Shown: positions 31,885 through 41,730, numbered from the stretch's first letter. The stretch: 64,000 bases of DNA from Comamonas sp. GB3 AK4-5 (GCF_041320665.1 NZ_CP166730.1:3658001-3722000); one strand, 5' to 3'. A program made the numbers and translations. Notes: generated by a model not told the origin, from the sequence alone.

Positions 31885-32856
31885 ATGCAAGTCCTGTCTG
31901 CCCCCCTCGCGAGCACCATGCCTGCTCCACTCCCGCCCCTGTCTCCCACCGCTACCGCAGCCCTGCTGCCCTGGAATGCGCTGGCCCAGGAACTTGCTGC
32001 CGTGCTGCAAGACCCCCAGGCCCAGGTGCCGCCACGCATCGTCATGCCCCTGCCCCAGGGTGGCAGCTTGTTCTGCATGCCCGCCAGCGACAGCCAGGTG
32101 GCCATGACCAAGCTCATCAGCTTCACCCCTGGCAATGCCGGTACGCCCCGCCCCACCATTCAGGGCGATGTCACCATCTTCGACATCGCCACCGGCGAGC
32201 GCCGCCTGATCGTGGATGGCCCCACCGTCACCGCGCGCCGTACCGCCGCCGTGTCGCTGCTGGCCGCCCAACGCTTTGCACCCAACCCTGCCGGCCCCTT
32301 GCTGATCATCGGTGCCGGTGTGCAAGGCCAGTCCCACCTGGAAGCCTTTGCCGCAGGGCTTGGCACCCGGGAAGTCTGGGTGGCCTCGCGCAGCGCCAGC
32401 AGCGTGCAGGCCCTGGTCGATCACGCGCAGTCACTGGGCCTGCAGGCCCATGCCGTGCAAGACCTGGACCAAGCCGTGGCCCATTGCCCCAACATCGTCA
32501 CCTGCACCCCGGCCCAGGAAGTGGTGCTGCACCATGCTCCGCGCAGTGATGCCTTCATCGCCGCCGTGGGCGCCTTCACCCCCCGCATGGTGGAGCTGGC
32601 CCCCGGCCTGTGCCAGCAGTTCGCGCGCCAGGGGCAGGTCATCGTCGACACCTCGGAAGCCGAGCATGAAGCCGGCGATCTGCTGCAAGCCGGCCTGGAT
32701 GTGGCCAGCTTCCCCACGCTGGCCCAATGCCTGCGCCAGAACCTTGCCCGCCCCACAGGCCCTGTGCTGTTCAAGAGCTGCGGCTGGGGCGGCTGGGATC
32801 TGGCCGCAGCACGCCTGGCAGCGCGCAGCCACCGCGCAGGCTTGAGCGCTTCCTGA
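31885..32856 (+). CDS. Ornithine cyclodeaminase / mu-crystallin family, probable delta1-pyrroline-2-carboxylate reductase
   Basis: 323 residues. Family blocks: a substrate half with KLISFTPGNAG (catalytic-type Lys) and DGPTVTARRTAAVSLLAA, then the NAD(P) site IIGAGVQGQSHLEAF. The Lys-Leu-Ile-Ser-Phe and short N-terminus look more like the bacterial delta1-pyrroline-2-carboxylate reductases of proline/hydroxyproline metabolism than true ornithine cyclodeaminase, but this is a judgement. A start at 31918 is possible. A GGDEF protein starts 10 bp after its stop. Confidence 0.82.
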   Translation: MQVLSAPLASTMPAPLPPLSPTATAALLPWNALAQELAAVLQDPQAQVPPRIVMPLPQGGSLFCMPASDSQVAMTKLISFTPGNAGTPRPTIQGDVTIFDIATGERRLIVDGPTVTARRTAAVSLLAAQRFAPNPAGPLLIIGAGVQGQSHLEAFAAGLGTREVWVASRSASSVQALVDHAQSLGLQAHAVQDLDQAVAHCPNIVTCTPAQEVVLHHAPRSDAFIAAVGAFTPRMVELAPGLCQQFARQGQVIVDTSEAEHEAGDLLQAGLDVASFPTLAQCLRQNLARPTGPVLFKSCGWGGWDLAAARLAARSHRAGLSAS

Positions 32857-32866
32857 GCCGCTGCAC

Positions 32867-34537
32867 ATGAGCCCGGACGCCTCAGCCCTCCCCTTGCCGC
32901 GCAGCCTGCGCACCCCGCTGGCATGGGGGGCCGGGGTGCTGGCAGCGGTGCTGACATTGCTGCTGTGGCTGGCCTTTGCCGAGCTGCAGAAAAACCGGCT
33001 GGCACGTGAAGCCGGCCAGGCCTTGCAGGTGCTGGCAAACAGCGGTGCCCAGCAGCTGGCCGACGAGCTGTTCGCACGCAGCCAGCTGGTGCAGGTGCTG
33101 GCCCAATCACCCGATCTCTGGCATGAGGGCTTGGAGACTCCGGCGGTCCAGGCCTTGGTCACACGCATTCCGCTGATTCGCCCCTACACCGCCTGGGTCG
33201 GTGTGGCCGATGCCCAGGGGCGAGTGGTGCAAGCCAGCGGCGACCTGCTGGAGGGGCGCAGCGTGGCGAACGCGCCCTGGTTCACGGCCGGCAGCCAGGC
33301 GGTCTATGTCTCCGATGTGCTGCCCGCCAAGCTGCTGGCGCCTTTGCTGCCCGCCAGCGCCTCGGGCGAGCCACCGCTGCTGGTGAGTTTTTCCGCGCCC
33401 ATCCAGGCCGGCGGTGCACTGCTGGGCGTGCTGGGCCTGCACACCCACTGGGATTGGGCCCGTTCGACGCTGCAGACGCTGCGCGCCACCCTGACTCCGG
33501 ACAGCCAGGTGGCACTGTTCATCTTCGACCGCCACGGCCGCATGCTCTACGCCCCTGCTGACCAGCTGACGGCCACGCCTGTCGATGGGCCGGCGTTTTT
33601 GCCAAAGACCGCGCCGCCCCAAGCCCCACAGCCCCCCTGCCGCATGCTGCGCTGGAGTGACAGCAGCACCCCTTTTCTGACCGCCGTGGCCGCCCTGCCC
33701 TCCCGCAGTGCAACCAGCGACCAGGGCTGGTATGTGGTGGCGCGCCAGCCCGTGGCTGCCGCCTCTGCCACCACCCCGTCGCTGCTGCAGGCAGGCGCTG
33801 CCGCACTGGCGCTGGCTTTGCTGGCTGCGGCCCTGCTGTGGTGGCTGAGCCGGCGCACGGTGCATGGGCTGCACAGCCTGACGCAGGCTGCCCTGCAGTT
33901 CAACGCCGGCAACCCGCCCGCCGCATTCCCACAGCTGCACAGCAGCCGCGAGCTGCAGCAGCTGTCACATGCCTTGCGCGGCATGGCCCAAGGGCAGCAA
34001 GAAGGCCCGGAGCCAAAGAAAGGTCTGTGGGATCAGCAGGCCGAAACCGACCCGCTGACCGGCCTACTGAACCGGCGCGGCTTTGGCGCCCAGCTCCAGT
34101 TCGCCACCGCCCTGGCCCGCCGCAGCGGCCGGCCGCTGTGCCTGATGGCACTGGACATCGATGGTTTCACACAGCGCAGCCCGCCTTTGCCCCCCGAAGC
34201 CCATGGCCAGATCCTCCAGGACCTGGCCCGCCACCTGCGGGCCAGGCTGCGCGACTCCGATCGGGTGGCCCGCTGGGGCGAAACGGAATTCATGGTGTTG
34301 CTGCCCGACACCCCGGCCGAAGATGTGCAGCGCATGGCGCTCGACATTCTGGCCACGGTCGAACAGCACCGCTGGCCCCAGGGGGGAGCGCCGACGCTGA
34401 GCGCCGGCATCACCGCCCTGCACCCCACCTTGCACAACGGCACGGAAGACACGGAGGCTGCGCTGCTGCAGCGCTGCGATGAAGCCCTGCAGCAGTCCCG
34501 AAAGATCGGCGGCAACCAGGTGCATTTCCAGCCCTGA
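32867..34537 (+). CDS. GGDEF domain sensor protein with degenerate active-site motif
   Basis: 556 residues: membrane span (about 20-40), periplasmic dCache/CHASE-like sensor (about 45-300), second span (about 308-328), HAMP-like linker, GGDEF domain (about 385-555) starting TDPLTGLLNRRGF. The signature is RWGETEF where active cyclases have GG[DE]EF (residues 471-475), so the second Gly and an acidic residue are changed. It probably makes little or no c-di-GMP and may act as a GTP or c-di-GMP-linked receptor. Its start lies 10 bp after the reductase gene (same operon). Confidence 0.85.
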   Translation: MSPDASALPLPRSLRTPLAWGAGVLAAVLTLLLWLAFAELQKNRLAREAGQALQVLANSGAQQLADELFARSQLVQVLAQSPDLWHEGLETPAVQALVTRIPLIRPYTAWVGVADAQGRVVQASGDLLEGRSVANAPWFTAGSQAVYVSDVLPAKLLAPLLPASASGEPPLLVSFSAPIQAGGALLGVLGLHTHWDWARSTLQTLRATLTPDSQVALFIFDRHGRMLYAPADQLTATPVDGPAFLPKTAPPQAPQPPCRMLRWSDSSTPFLTAVAALPSRSATSDQGWYVVARQPVAAASATTPSLLQAGAAALALALLAAALLWWLSRRTVHGLHSLTQAALQFNAGNPPAAFPQLHSSRELQQLSHALRGMAQGQQEGPEPKKGLWDQQAETDPLTGLLNRRGFGAQLQFATALARRSGRPLCLMALDIDGFTQRSPPLPPEAHGQILQDLARHLRARLRDSDRVARWGETEFMVLLPDTPAEDVQRMALDILATVEQHRWPQGGAPTLSAGITALHPTLHNGTEDTEAALLQRCDEALQQSRKIGGNQVHFQP

Positions 34538-34577
34538 ATAGCGCTCAACAGCGCATCCACTCTGCGTGCGCAGCTAT

Positions 34578-34608
34578 AAAAAAAGCGCGGAGTCCATCCG
34601 CGCTTTTT
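34578..34608. terminator. Bidirectional terminator between the GGDEF gene and dcd
   Basis: AAAGCGCGGA (34582-34591) / TCCGCGCTTT (34597-34606), loop GTCCA, with A and T runs on the two sides. Preceded by an AGCTATAAAA repeat scrap. Confidence 0.93.
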
Positions 34609-34627
34609 GTGGGTCTGAAAAGGCCAA

Positions 34628-35194
<567 letters not shown>

Positions 35195-35339
35195 GCCGGT
35201 TCTTTCGCGTTTGTTGTTGTGTCGGCGCCCATGACGCCGAAGCCATGGCCCTATTTTCCGTGAGATTTGCTCCCCCCTTCAAACCACGGAATAGAGGGCC
35301 ATCAGACACACTCGGAAACCTCTCCATTTTGCATTAATG

Positions 35340-35350
35340 CTCAAATTGAG
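35340..35350. promoter_or_regulatory. Candidate operator upstream of nadA
   Basis: The 11-bp palindrome CTCAAATTGAG is flanked by AT-rich, roughly symmetric arms (ATTAATG and AATAATA). It lies 33 bp before the nadA start in the dcd-nadA divergent region, a suitable site for an NAD-pathway repressor. No regulator gene is in the window, so this is a guess. Confidence 0.4.
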
Positions 35351-35383
35351 AATAATAGGTCTTTTGCCACCTCAGAGACCGCC

Positions 35384-36502
35384 ATGCCCTCGACTGCCTG
35401 CGCCGCCCCTGCAGCCTTGCCCCACAGCATCGCCACCGCCTGGGAACAGCTTCCGCCACCGCTTTCTGCAGCCCAGCGCCAGGCCGCCATGGCCCGCATC
35501 CAGGGGCTGCTGCAGGCCCACAACGCCGTGCTGGTGGCCCACTACTATGTGGACGGTGCATTGCAAGACCTGGCCCGCGCCACCGGCGGCTGCGTGGGCG
35601 ATTCGCTGGAAATGGCCCGCTTTGGCGCCGAGCATCCTGCAAGCACCCTGGTCGTGGCCGGCGTGCGCTTCATGGGGGAGACGGCCAAAATCCTCAGCCC
35701 CGGCAAGCGCGTACTCATGCCCGATGGCAATGCGACCTGCTCACTGGACCTGGGCTGCCCGGCCGAGGCCTTCAGCGCTTTTTGCGATGCCCACCCCGAC
35801 CGCACCGTGGTGGTCTACGCCAACACCAGCGCCGCCGTCAAAGCCCGTGCCGATTGGGTGGTGACCTCGTCGGTGGGCGAGGACATCGTGGCCCATCTGC
35901 ACGCGCGGGGCGAAAAAATCCTGTGGGCGCCCGACCGCCACCTGGGCGCCCATATCCAGCGCCAGACCGGTGCCGACATGCTGCTGTGGCAAGGCGCCTG
36001 CCTGGTGCATGACGAATTCAAGGCCGAGGAGCTGGCCGCCCTGGCCCGCGAACACCCCGACGCGGCGATTCTGGTCCACCCCGAATCGCCCGAGGCCGTG
36101 GCCGCACAGGCCACCGTGGTGGGCTCCACCACCCAGCTCATCGATGCCGTGGGCCGGCTGCCAGCCCAGCGATTTATCGTCGCCACCGACCAGGGCATCC
36201 TGCACGCCATGCGGGAACGCTACCCGGACAAGGAGTTCATGGCCGCGCCCACGGCCGGCGTGGGCGCCAGCTGCAAAAGCTGCGCCTTCTGCCCCTGGAT
36301 GGCCATGAACCAGCTCGATGGCGTGGAGCAAGTGCTGCGCCACGGCCATGGCGCCATCACGCTGGCGCCCGAGCTGATCACCGCCGCACGCCAGCCACTG
36401 GAACGCATGCTGGCATTCGCCGCAGCCCGGCGCCAGCGCGTGCGCAGCAGCGGGGAATTGGCGCAAGACATGCCGCTGTTCACGCATTTTGGTGCGGCTT
36501 GA
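35384..36502 (+). CDS. nadA: Quinolinate synthase A
   Basis: 372-residue [4Fe-4S] enzyme that condenses iminoaspartate with dihydroxyacetone phosphate to quinolinate. Blocks: [32 protein letters not shown], cysteine regions [23 protein letters not shown] and [17 protein letters not shown] 35384 is chosen over the in-frame codon at 35267, which lies within the promoter. nadB follows after 302 bp; nadC is not in the window. NAD is thus made from aspartate, not from the kynurenine branch seen elsewhere in the window. Confidence 0.96.
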   Translation: MPSTACAAPAALPHSIATAWEQLPPPLSAAQRQAAMARIQGLLQAHNAVLVAHYYVDGALQDLARATGGCVGDSLEMARFGAEHPASTLVVAGVRFMGETAKILSPGKRVLMPDGNATCSLDLGCPAEAFSAFCDAHPDRTVVVYANTSAAVKARADWVVTSSVGEDIVAHLHARGEKILWAPDRHLGAHIQRQTGADMLLWQGACLVHDEFKAEELAALAREHPDAAILVHPESPEAVAAQATVVGSTTQLIDAVGRLPAQRFIVATDQGILHAMRERYPDKEFMAAPTAGVGASCKSCAFCPWMAMNQLDGVEQVLRHGHGAITLAPELITAARQPLERMLAFAAARRQRVRSSGELAQDMPLFTHFGAA

Positions 36503-36510
36503 AATTGGGA

Positions 36511-36640
36511 CACCCCCCTGAGTCGCCTGCGGCGCCTTCCCCCCGCTCTTCGCGTCGCTGCGCTCGCGGGCAGGGGGACGACACCAGCGCGGCGGGGCAG
36601 CCCTTGCGCGGTGTCTCTGGCGAATGGGGCCTGTCACGCA
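36511..36640 (+). repeat. Stop-proximal hairpin/terminator repeat, copy D
   Basis: Follows the nadA stop by 8 bp. CCCCCTGAGTCGC start, then a longer GC hairpin (CGCTCTTCGCG ... CGCTCGCGGGC) inserted before AGGGGGACGAC, then the tail GGGGCAGCCCTTGCGCGGTG. Close to copy E at 50290-50420 in its insert. Confidence 0.75.
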
Positions 36641-36667
36641 GCAGCAGGAGCGCACCGCCTGCCTGAG

Positions 36668-36760
36668 GTATGACCCCTTCCCCCACCGGGAGAAGGTGGG
36701 GATGGGGGCTTGCCCCGGCTATTTCTCCCTCGCACCGAAGGGGAGAGGGTGGGGGTGAGC
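36668..36760. repeat. CTCCC/GGGAG-rich inverted repeat
   Basis: CCCCTTCCCCCACCGGGAGAAGG... is followed by CTCCCTCGCACCGAAGGGGAGAGGGTGGGGGTGAG. The arms can fold into long GC stems. A shorter relative (CCCTCACCCCTGCCCTCTCCCGCCC) is at 46048-46072. Interspersed sequences of this type are widespread in Burkholderiales and other proteobacteria. Confidence 0.55.
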
Positions 36761-36804
36761 CGCCCCACACAACACAGCGCTCTACATCACGGAGATCACA
36801 CCCC

Positions 36805-38322
36805 ATGCAAGCCTCACTTCCCGACATCCCACGCGCCGATGTGTTGATCATCGGCGCGGGCCTGGCCGGTCTGAGCGCAGCACTGTCGCTGCCGGCCACG
36901 CTGCGCGTGGTGCTGCTCAGCAAAGGGCCGCTGTCTGCATGCGCCAGCGCCTGGGCCCAGGGCGGTATTGCCGCGGTCCTGGACGCAAACGACAGTCTGG
37001 AGGCCCATGTGCAGGACACGCTGAACGCCGGCGCCGGCCACTGCCGGCCCGAGGCGGTGCGCGCCATCCTGGCCCAGGCGCCGGACGCCATGGCCTGGTT
37101 GTGCGCCCACGGCGTGCCCTTTACCCGCAATGCCGATGGCAGCCTGCATCTGACGCGCGAGGGTGGCCATGGGCAGCGGCGCATCGCCCACGCGGCGGAC
37201 TGCACCGGCCACGCCGTGCACGGCGCTTTGCTGCAGGCCTGCCGCCAACGCCCTCACCTCACCCTGGTGGAGAACGCCACGGCACTCGAGCTGTTGACGG
37301 CCGCCGATGGCCGCTGCGCCGGCGCCCTGGTGCAGCAGGCCGACGGCATGCTGCTGCACTGGGCTGCGGGCCACACCGTGCTGGCCAGTGGCGGCCTGGG
37401 CCGGCTGTACAGCCACACCACCAACCCCGAGGGCAGCAGCGGCGACGGCGTGGCCATGGCCTGGCGTGCCGGCTGCGCGGTGGAGGACCTGGAGTTTTTG
37501 CAGTTTCACCCCACGGCGCTGCAGATTGGCGGGCACTCCGTAGGCCTGGTCACCGAGGCCTTGCGCGGCGAAGGTGCGCTGCTGCGCCTGCCCGATGGCC
37601 AGCGCTTTATGCCGGCCTATGACGCCCGCGCCGAGCTGGCGCCGCGCGATATCGTGGCGCGCGCCATCGCATCTGAAATGGCCCGCCATGGCCTGGACCA
37701 TGTGCTGCTCGATATCCGCCACCGCCCGCGCGCCTGGCTTGACGCGCATTTCCCCGGCGTCACCGCGCTGTGCGCGGCCCATGGCCTGGACCTGGCCACC
37801 CAGGCCATCCCCGTGGCGCCCTGCATGCATTACGCCTGCGGTGGCGTGCGGGCCAATGTGGATGGCAGCACCGGCGTGGCCGGCCTGTCCGCCATTGGCG
37901 AGGTGGCCTGCACCGGCCTGCATGGCGCCAACCGCCTGGCCAGCAACTCCCTGCTGGAATGCGTGGTCACGGGCCGCGCAGCCGGCGCGCGTATTGGCAC
38001 TCTGGCGCCCAGTACCAACGGGCAGTACGCGCCCCAACCGCAAGCAACCGCAGCCGCAGCCGCCGAAGCAGACCACCGCATCCTGGTCGCGCTGCAACAG
38101 CTGATGCAAACCCAGGTCGGCCTGGTGCGCCAGCGCCAGGGGCTGGAACAAGCCGTGGCGCAGCTGGACGCCTGGCGCCGCGCCCTGCCCCTGGGTGCTG
38201 CCTCCAGCCTGCCGCTGCGCAACCGGCTGGACACGGCCTGGCTGATTGCCAGCGCGGCCCTGCAACGCGGCCACAGCCTGGGCGCCCATGCGCGCAGCGA
38301 TGCCCCGCTCAACGCGCAATAA
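36805..38322 (+). CDS. nadB: L-aspartate oxidase
   Basis: 505-residue FAD enzyme oxidising L-aspartate to iminoaspartate for NadA. FAD motif VLIIGAGLAGLSAALSL, the HAADCTGHAVHGALL block, SSGDGVAMAWRAG, and the active-site region CMHYACGGVRANVDGST and GLHGANRLASNSLLECVV. ATG 36805 starts the natural N-terminus; the frame upstream is repeat DNA. Its last 14 bp overlap the convergent guanine deaminase gene. Confidence 0.95.
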   Translation: MQASLPDIPRADVLIIGAGLAGLSAALSLPATLRVVLLSKGPLSACASAWAQGGIAAVLDANDSLEAHVQDTLNAGAGHCRPEAVRAILAQAPDAMAWLCAHGVPFTRNADGSLHLTREGGHGQRRIAHAADCTGHAVHGALLQACRQRPHLTLVENATALELLTAADGRCAGALVQQADGMLLHWAAGHTVLASGGLGRLYSHTTNPEGSSGDGVAMAWRAGCAVEDLEFLQFHPTALQIGGHSVGLVTEALRGEGALLRLPDGQRFMPAYDARAELAPRDIVARAIASEMARHGLDHVLLDIRHRPRAWLDAHFPGVTALCAAHGLDLATQAIPVAPCMHYACGGVRANVDGSTGVAGLSAIGEVACTGLHGANRLASNSLLECVVTGRAAGARIGTLAPSTNGQYAPQPQATAAAAAEADHRILVALQQLMQTQVGLVRQRQGLEQAVAQLDAWRRALPLGAASSLPLRNRLDTAWLIASAALQRGHSLGAHARSDAPLNAQ

Positions 38323-39595
38323 CGGCTTGCTCAATCAAGCGGTCATCGCCCAGCACAATCATCGCAAACAGCAGCTCGTCCAGGCTTTCGGCCTGCGCCG
38401 TCTTGCGCGCCAGGAGCGGCGTGCAGCTGGGGTTGAGGATGATGAAATCCGCCTCGCAGCCCGGCTGCAGATTGCCAATGACTCCCTCCAGGCCCAGCGC
38501 CCGGGCTGCGCCCGCCGTGTGCTGCCACCACAGGGCCCCGGGCTTGAGGCTAAAGCCCTGTTTGGCATGGCCCTCGCGCCCCACCACATAGGCTGCCTGC
38601 ATGGTGCGAAACGGCGAAAAACTCATGCCTCCGCCCACATCGCTGGCCAGGCCATAGCGAAAGCCTGCGGCATCGGCCTTCAGATAATCAAAGTAGCCGC
38701 TGGACAAAAACAGATTGCTGGTGGGGCTGATGGCCGCCGCCGTGCCGGTCTCGCGCAGCAGGGCGCGGTCGGCCTCGTCCAGCCAGATGCAATGGGCATA
38801 GACCGCGCGCTCGCGCATCAGGCCAAAGCCGGCGTACACGTCCAGATAGCTGCGTGCCTGCGGGTAGAGCCCACGCACCCAGCGGATCTCATCCAGGTTT
38901 TCCGAGGCATGGGAATGCACCCAGACATCGCTGTACTTGGCCGCCAACGCGCCCGCGCCGCGCAATTGCGCCTCGCTGCTGGTGGGCGCAAAACGCGGCG
39001 TGATGGCATAGCCCAGGCGGTCCACGCCGTGCCAGCGGCCAATCAAGGCTTCGGTGTCGATCAAGCCCTGCTCGCAATCGTCGCGCACGCCGTCGGGGCT
39101 GTGGCGGTCCTGCAGCACCTTGCCGGCCATCATGCGCATGCCGCGCGCCTGCGAGGCCGCCATGATGGCGTCCACCGACGCTGGGTGCGAGGTGGCAAAA
39201 GTCAGCGCCGTGGTCACGCCGTTGCGCAGCAGCTCATCCAGAAAAAATTCCGCCACGCCGTCCGCATAGGCCCGGTCGTGAAAGCGCGACTCGTGCGGGA
39301 AGGTGTAATGCTCCAGCCAGGGCAGCAGCCCATCGGCCGGCGCGCCAATCACATCGGTCTGCGGATAGTGGATGTGCATGTCCACAAAACCCGGTGCAAT
39401 CAGCCGGCCCGGCAGGTGCATCACTTCGGCACCAGGGTGCTGCGCCCACTGCCCCTGCAGCGCCTGCCAGCTGCCGGCGGCCAGCACGCACTCCCGGCCT
39501 TGGGCATCGGGGCCCACGGCCAGCAGGCCGTCGCTGTCGTACTGGGGGCTGCCGTCGTCGGCAAAGCGGAGCAAGGCGGCGCGGTAGATCTTCAT
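38309..39595 (-). CDS. guaD: Guanine deaminase
   Basis: 428-residue amidohydrolase converting guanine to xanthine. Metal motif PGFVDMHIHYPQ, the family fingerprint FPHESRFHD, HSHASEN, then YAHCIWL and SDVGGGMSFSPF with the catalytic Asp. ATG 39595 (MKIYRAALL) is the family-like start. Together with the BMP importer, adenine deaminase, XdhAB and PuuD in this window it supports purine catabolism. Confidence 0.95.
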   Translation of the reverse strand: MKIYRAALLRFADDGSPQYDSDGLLAVGPDAQGRECVLAAGSWQALQGQWAQHPGAEVMHLPGRLIAPGFVDMHIHYPQTDVIGAPADGLLPWLEHYTFPHESRFHDRAYADGVAEFFLDELLRNGVTTALTFATSHPASVDAIMAASQARGMRMMAGKVLQDRHSPDGVRDDCEQGLIDTEALIGRWHGVDRLGYAITPRFAPTSSEAQLRGAGALAAKYSDVWVHSHASENLDEIRWVRGLYPQARSYLDVYAGFGLMRERAVYAHCIWLDEADRALLRETGTAAAISPTSNLFLSSGYFDYLKADAAGFRYGLASDVGGGMSFSPFRTMQAAYVVGREGHAKQGFSLKPGALWWQHTAGAARALGLEGVIGNLQPGCEADFIILNPSCTPLLARKTAQAESLDELLFAMIVLGDDRLIEQAVIAR

Positions 39596-39757
39596 GCCAC
39601 CCAGCATAACGGGCAGCTACCGTTCTGTGCAGCAGGTTTAGAAAAACAGGAGCAGCCTGTGCTTTAACGGTCAGCGCTTCACATGGTTTCATGCTTGAAA
39701 CGCTGAACCTATATGCAGTGCATGCTCCTGCTTTTACCCACGTTGCGCAGCACAAGT

Positions 39758-40672
39758 TCACTGCGGCCACTTCATCTCGCCCTTGAACACCTTGGCCGAC
39801 AGCTCCAGGGAAGAGACGCCACCCAGGCCCGGATAGTCGTGCAGGACCCCATTCACCAACTGGGTCGCGTTCTGCGCCGCAGCCGCCCGGCGCTCGAAGT
39901 TCTGGATATAGCCCTGGGTAAATCGCAGGGCCTCCAGCCCCTGGGGTACGGCACCCACATAGTGGCCGGGCACCACATGGCGGGGGTGCAGCGCGGCGAT
40001 CTCGTCCAGCCGCTGCAGCCAGTTGGCGCGTGCGGCAGGGGTCTGGGCATCGGCCATCCACACATGGATGCCGCTGGACACGGCCACACCGCCGAGCACC
40101 GTCTTCAGCGACGGCACCCACAGATAGCCATGGCCGCCATGTGCACCGCCATAGCCCTTGGGCTCGACGCGCTGGCCGTCCACGGTGAAGTGGTCGGCCA
40201 CAAGCGCCGTGGGCAGCAGCAGTTGCTTGGGCGCGTTGCCCTGCAGGATGGGGGTCCAATAGGCCTGCTTGCCCTGCATCTGCTTCTCGATCGCCGCCAC
40301 GGTCTGCGGCGCGGCCACCACGCGTGCCTGGGGGAAGGCCGACTGGATCACATCCAGCCCGAAGTAATAGTCCGGATCGGCCTGGCTGATGTAGACCAGC
40401 TTCAGCGTCTTGCCGGTCTGCTTGATTTGCTCGACCAGGGCCTGGGCGTCATTGCGCTGGAACTGGGCATCGATCAGCACGGCCTCGGTCGGGCCGCTGA
40501 GGATGGAGGCCGACACCGGGAACAGCGATTGCGTGCCCGGGTTAAAGGTCTGCAACTGCAAGGCGCTACCTTGCTCCTGGGCTTGCGCTTGCGCCTGGGC
40601 TGTGCCCAAAAAGCCACCGACGGTGGCAAGAGCGATCAGGGCCGATGCGGCCAGGGTGTGACGACGGTTCAT
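39758..40672 (-). CDS. Exported MBL-fold protein lacking the His metal motif
   Basis: 304 residues with a signal peptide (MNRRHTLAASALIALATVGGFLGTAQA). The metallo-beta-lactamase fold is visible (VLIDAQFQRNDAQALVEQI, then a motif-2 position, GYGGAHGGHGYLWVP, and VPGHYVGA). At the metal site, where HxHxDH is expected, the sequence is SQADPDYY (residues 96-103): all three His are replaced, leaving two Asp. Later His (GGAHGGH, PGHY) remain. It may be catalytically silent or use another metal set. It is divergent from a LysR gene, which probably controls it. Confidence 0.8.
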   Translation of the reverse strand: MNRRHTLAASALIALATVGGFLGTAQAQAQAQEQGSALQLQTFNPGTQSLFPVSASILSGPTEAVLIDAQFQRNDAQALVEQIKQTGKTLKLVYISQADPDYYFGLDVIQSAFPQARVVAAPQTVAAIEKQMQGKQAYWTPILQGNAPKQLLLPTALVADHFTVDGQRVEPKGYGGAHGGHGYLWVPSLKTVLGGVAVSSGIHVWMADAQTPAARANWLQRLDEIAALHPRHVVPGHYVGAVPQGLEALRFTQGYIQNFERRAAAAQNATQLVNGVLHDYPGLGGVSSLELSAKVFKGEMKWPQ

Positions 40673-40734
40673 GGTCTGTGCTTTCGGTGAGGTCAGCGCC
40701 GGATCAGCGCAAGACCGCAACCTTAAACAAGCCA

Positions 40735-40789
40735 ATCCGATCGATAAACAGCACAATGATCAATAACTTGTTGCATGAATCGATCGGAT
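40735..40789. promoter_or_regulatory. Inverted 11-bp repeats in the MBL/LysR control region
   Basis: ATCCGATCGAT (40735-40745) and its exact complement ATCGATCGGAT (40779-40789) are 44 bp apart, about four helical turns. The right copy ends 13 bp before the LysR start codon. This suits a LysR dimer pair that loops the DNA and controls both genes. Confidence 0.65.
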
Positions 40790-40802
40790 AAACCATCAAC
40801 TT

Positions 40803-41720
40803 ATGGACCGCATCACCGCCACCCAGGTTTTTGTCACCATCGCCCAGCGCGGCAGCCTCACGGCGGCGGCGGATGCACTGGACATGTCGCGCGCCATGGT
40901 CAGCCGCTATCTGGCGGAAATGGAGGACTGGGTGGGCGCCCGCCTGTTCCACCGCAATACACGCCGCATCGGCCTGACCGCCACCGGCGAGCGCGTGCTC
41001 CGGCACAGCGAGGAGTTGCTGGCCCTGTCGCAGCAGCTCACCCAGGGCGCCGGCAGCACAGACACGCAGCTCAGCGGCCTGCTGCGCGTGGCCTGCTCAC
41101 ACTCTCTGGCGCAGGCCACCCTGGTGGGCATGGTGGGGCGGTTTCTGGCCCTGCACCCCCAGGCCTGCATCGACCTGCAAACCACCGAACGCACCGTGGA
41201 CCTGGTGGAAGAGCGCATCGACCTGTCGATCCGCATCAGCAACACGCTGGACCCATCACTGATCGCGCGGCCCCTGGGTATCTGCCGCTCCGTGGTGTGC
41301 GCAGCCCCCAGCTACCTGGAGCGCCAGGGCCGCCCGCAGGCCGTGGCCGATCTGGCGCAGCACAACTGCCTGTCCTATGCTTACTTTGGCCACAACCACT
41401 GGCCCTTCACCCAGGACGGCGCGGCCATCGAAGTGGCGGTGCGCGGCAACCTCTGCGCCAACAACAGCACGGCCTTGCTGGAAGCCACGCTGGCGGGCGT
41501 GGGCATCAGCCTGCAGCCCTGGTATGCCGCCGCCGCCCATGTGGCGCGCGGCACCATCGAGGTGCTGCTGCCCGAGGCCGAGCCCCTGCCCCTGGGCATC
41601 CATGCGGTCTACACCTCCAAGGAGCACCAGTCCCCTTTGATGCGGGCGCTGCTGGATTTTCTGGTGCAGGAATTTGCCGGCTGCGATATGCAGCTGCCGC
41701 AGGGGCTGCCACAGGCGTAG
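40803..41720 (+). CDS. LysR family transcriptional regulator
   Basis: 305 residues. N-terminal helix-turn-helix (about 1-60: FVTIAQRGSLTAAADALDMSRAMVSRYLAEME, LFHRNTRRIGLTATG) and a periplasmic-binding-like effector domain (about 90-300), of the CrgA/DsdC-like subgroup common in Burkholderiales. Divergent from the MBL-fold gene, with a large inverted repeat between. Effector unknown. Confidence 0.92.
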   Translation: MDRITATQVFVTIAQRGSLTAAADALDMSRAMVSRYLAEMEDWVGARLFHRNTRRIGLTATGERVLRHSEELLALSQQLTQGAGSTDTQLSGLLRVACSHSLAQATLVGMVGRFLALHPQACIDLQTTERTVDLVEERIDLSIRISNTLDPSLIARPLGICRSVVCAAPSYLERQGRPQAVADLAQHNCLSYAYFGHNHWPFTQDGAAIEVAVRGNLCANNSTALLEATLAGVGISLQPWYAAAAHVARGTIEVLLPEAEPLPLGIHAVYTSKEHQSPLMRALLDFLVQEFAGCDMQLPQGLPQA

Positions 41721-41730
41721 AACGCAGCGC

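Larger units (their letters stand above)
36503..36804. other. Gap between nadA and nadB, filled by repeats
   Basis: 302 bp without a gene. The first part is a stop-proximal repeat copy, the second a CTCCC-rich inverted repeat. The nadB ribosome site GGAGA is at 36791-36795. The repeats may end nadA transcription and leave nadB to its own promoter. Confidence 0.6.
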
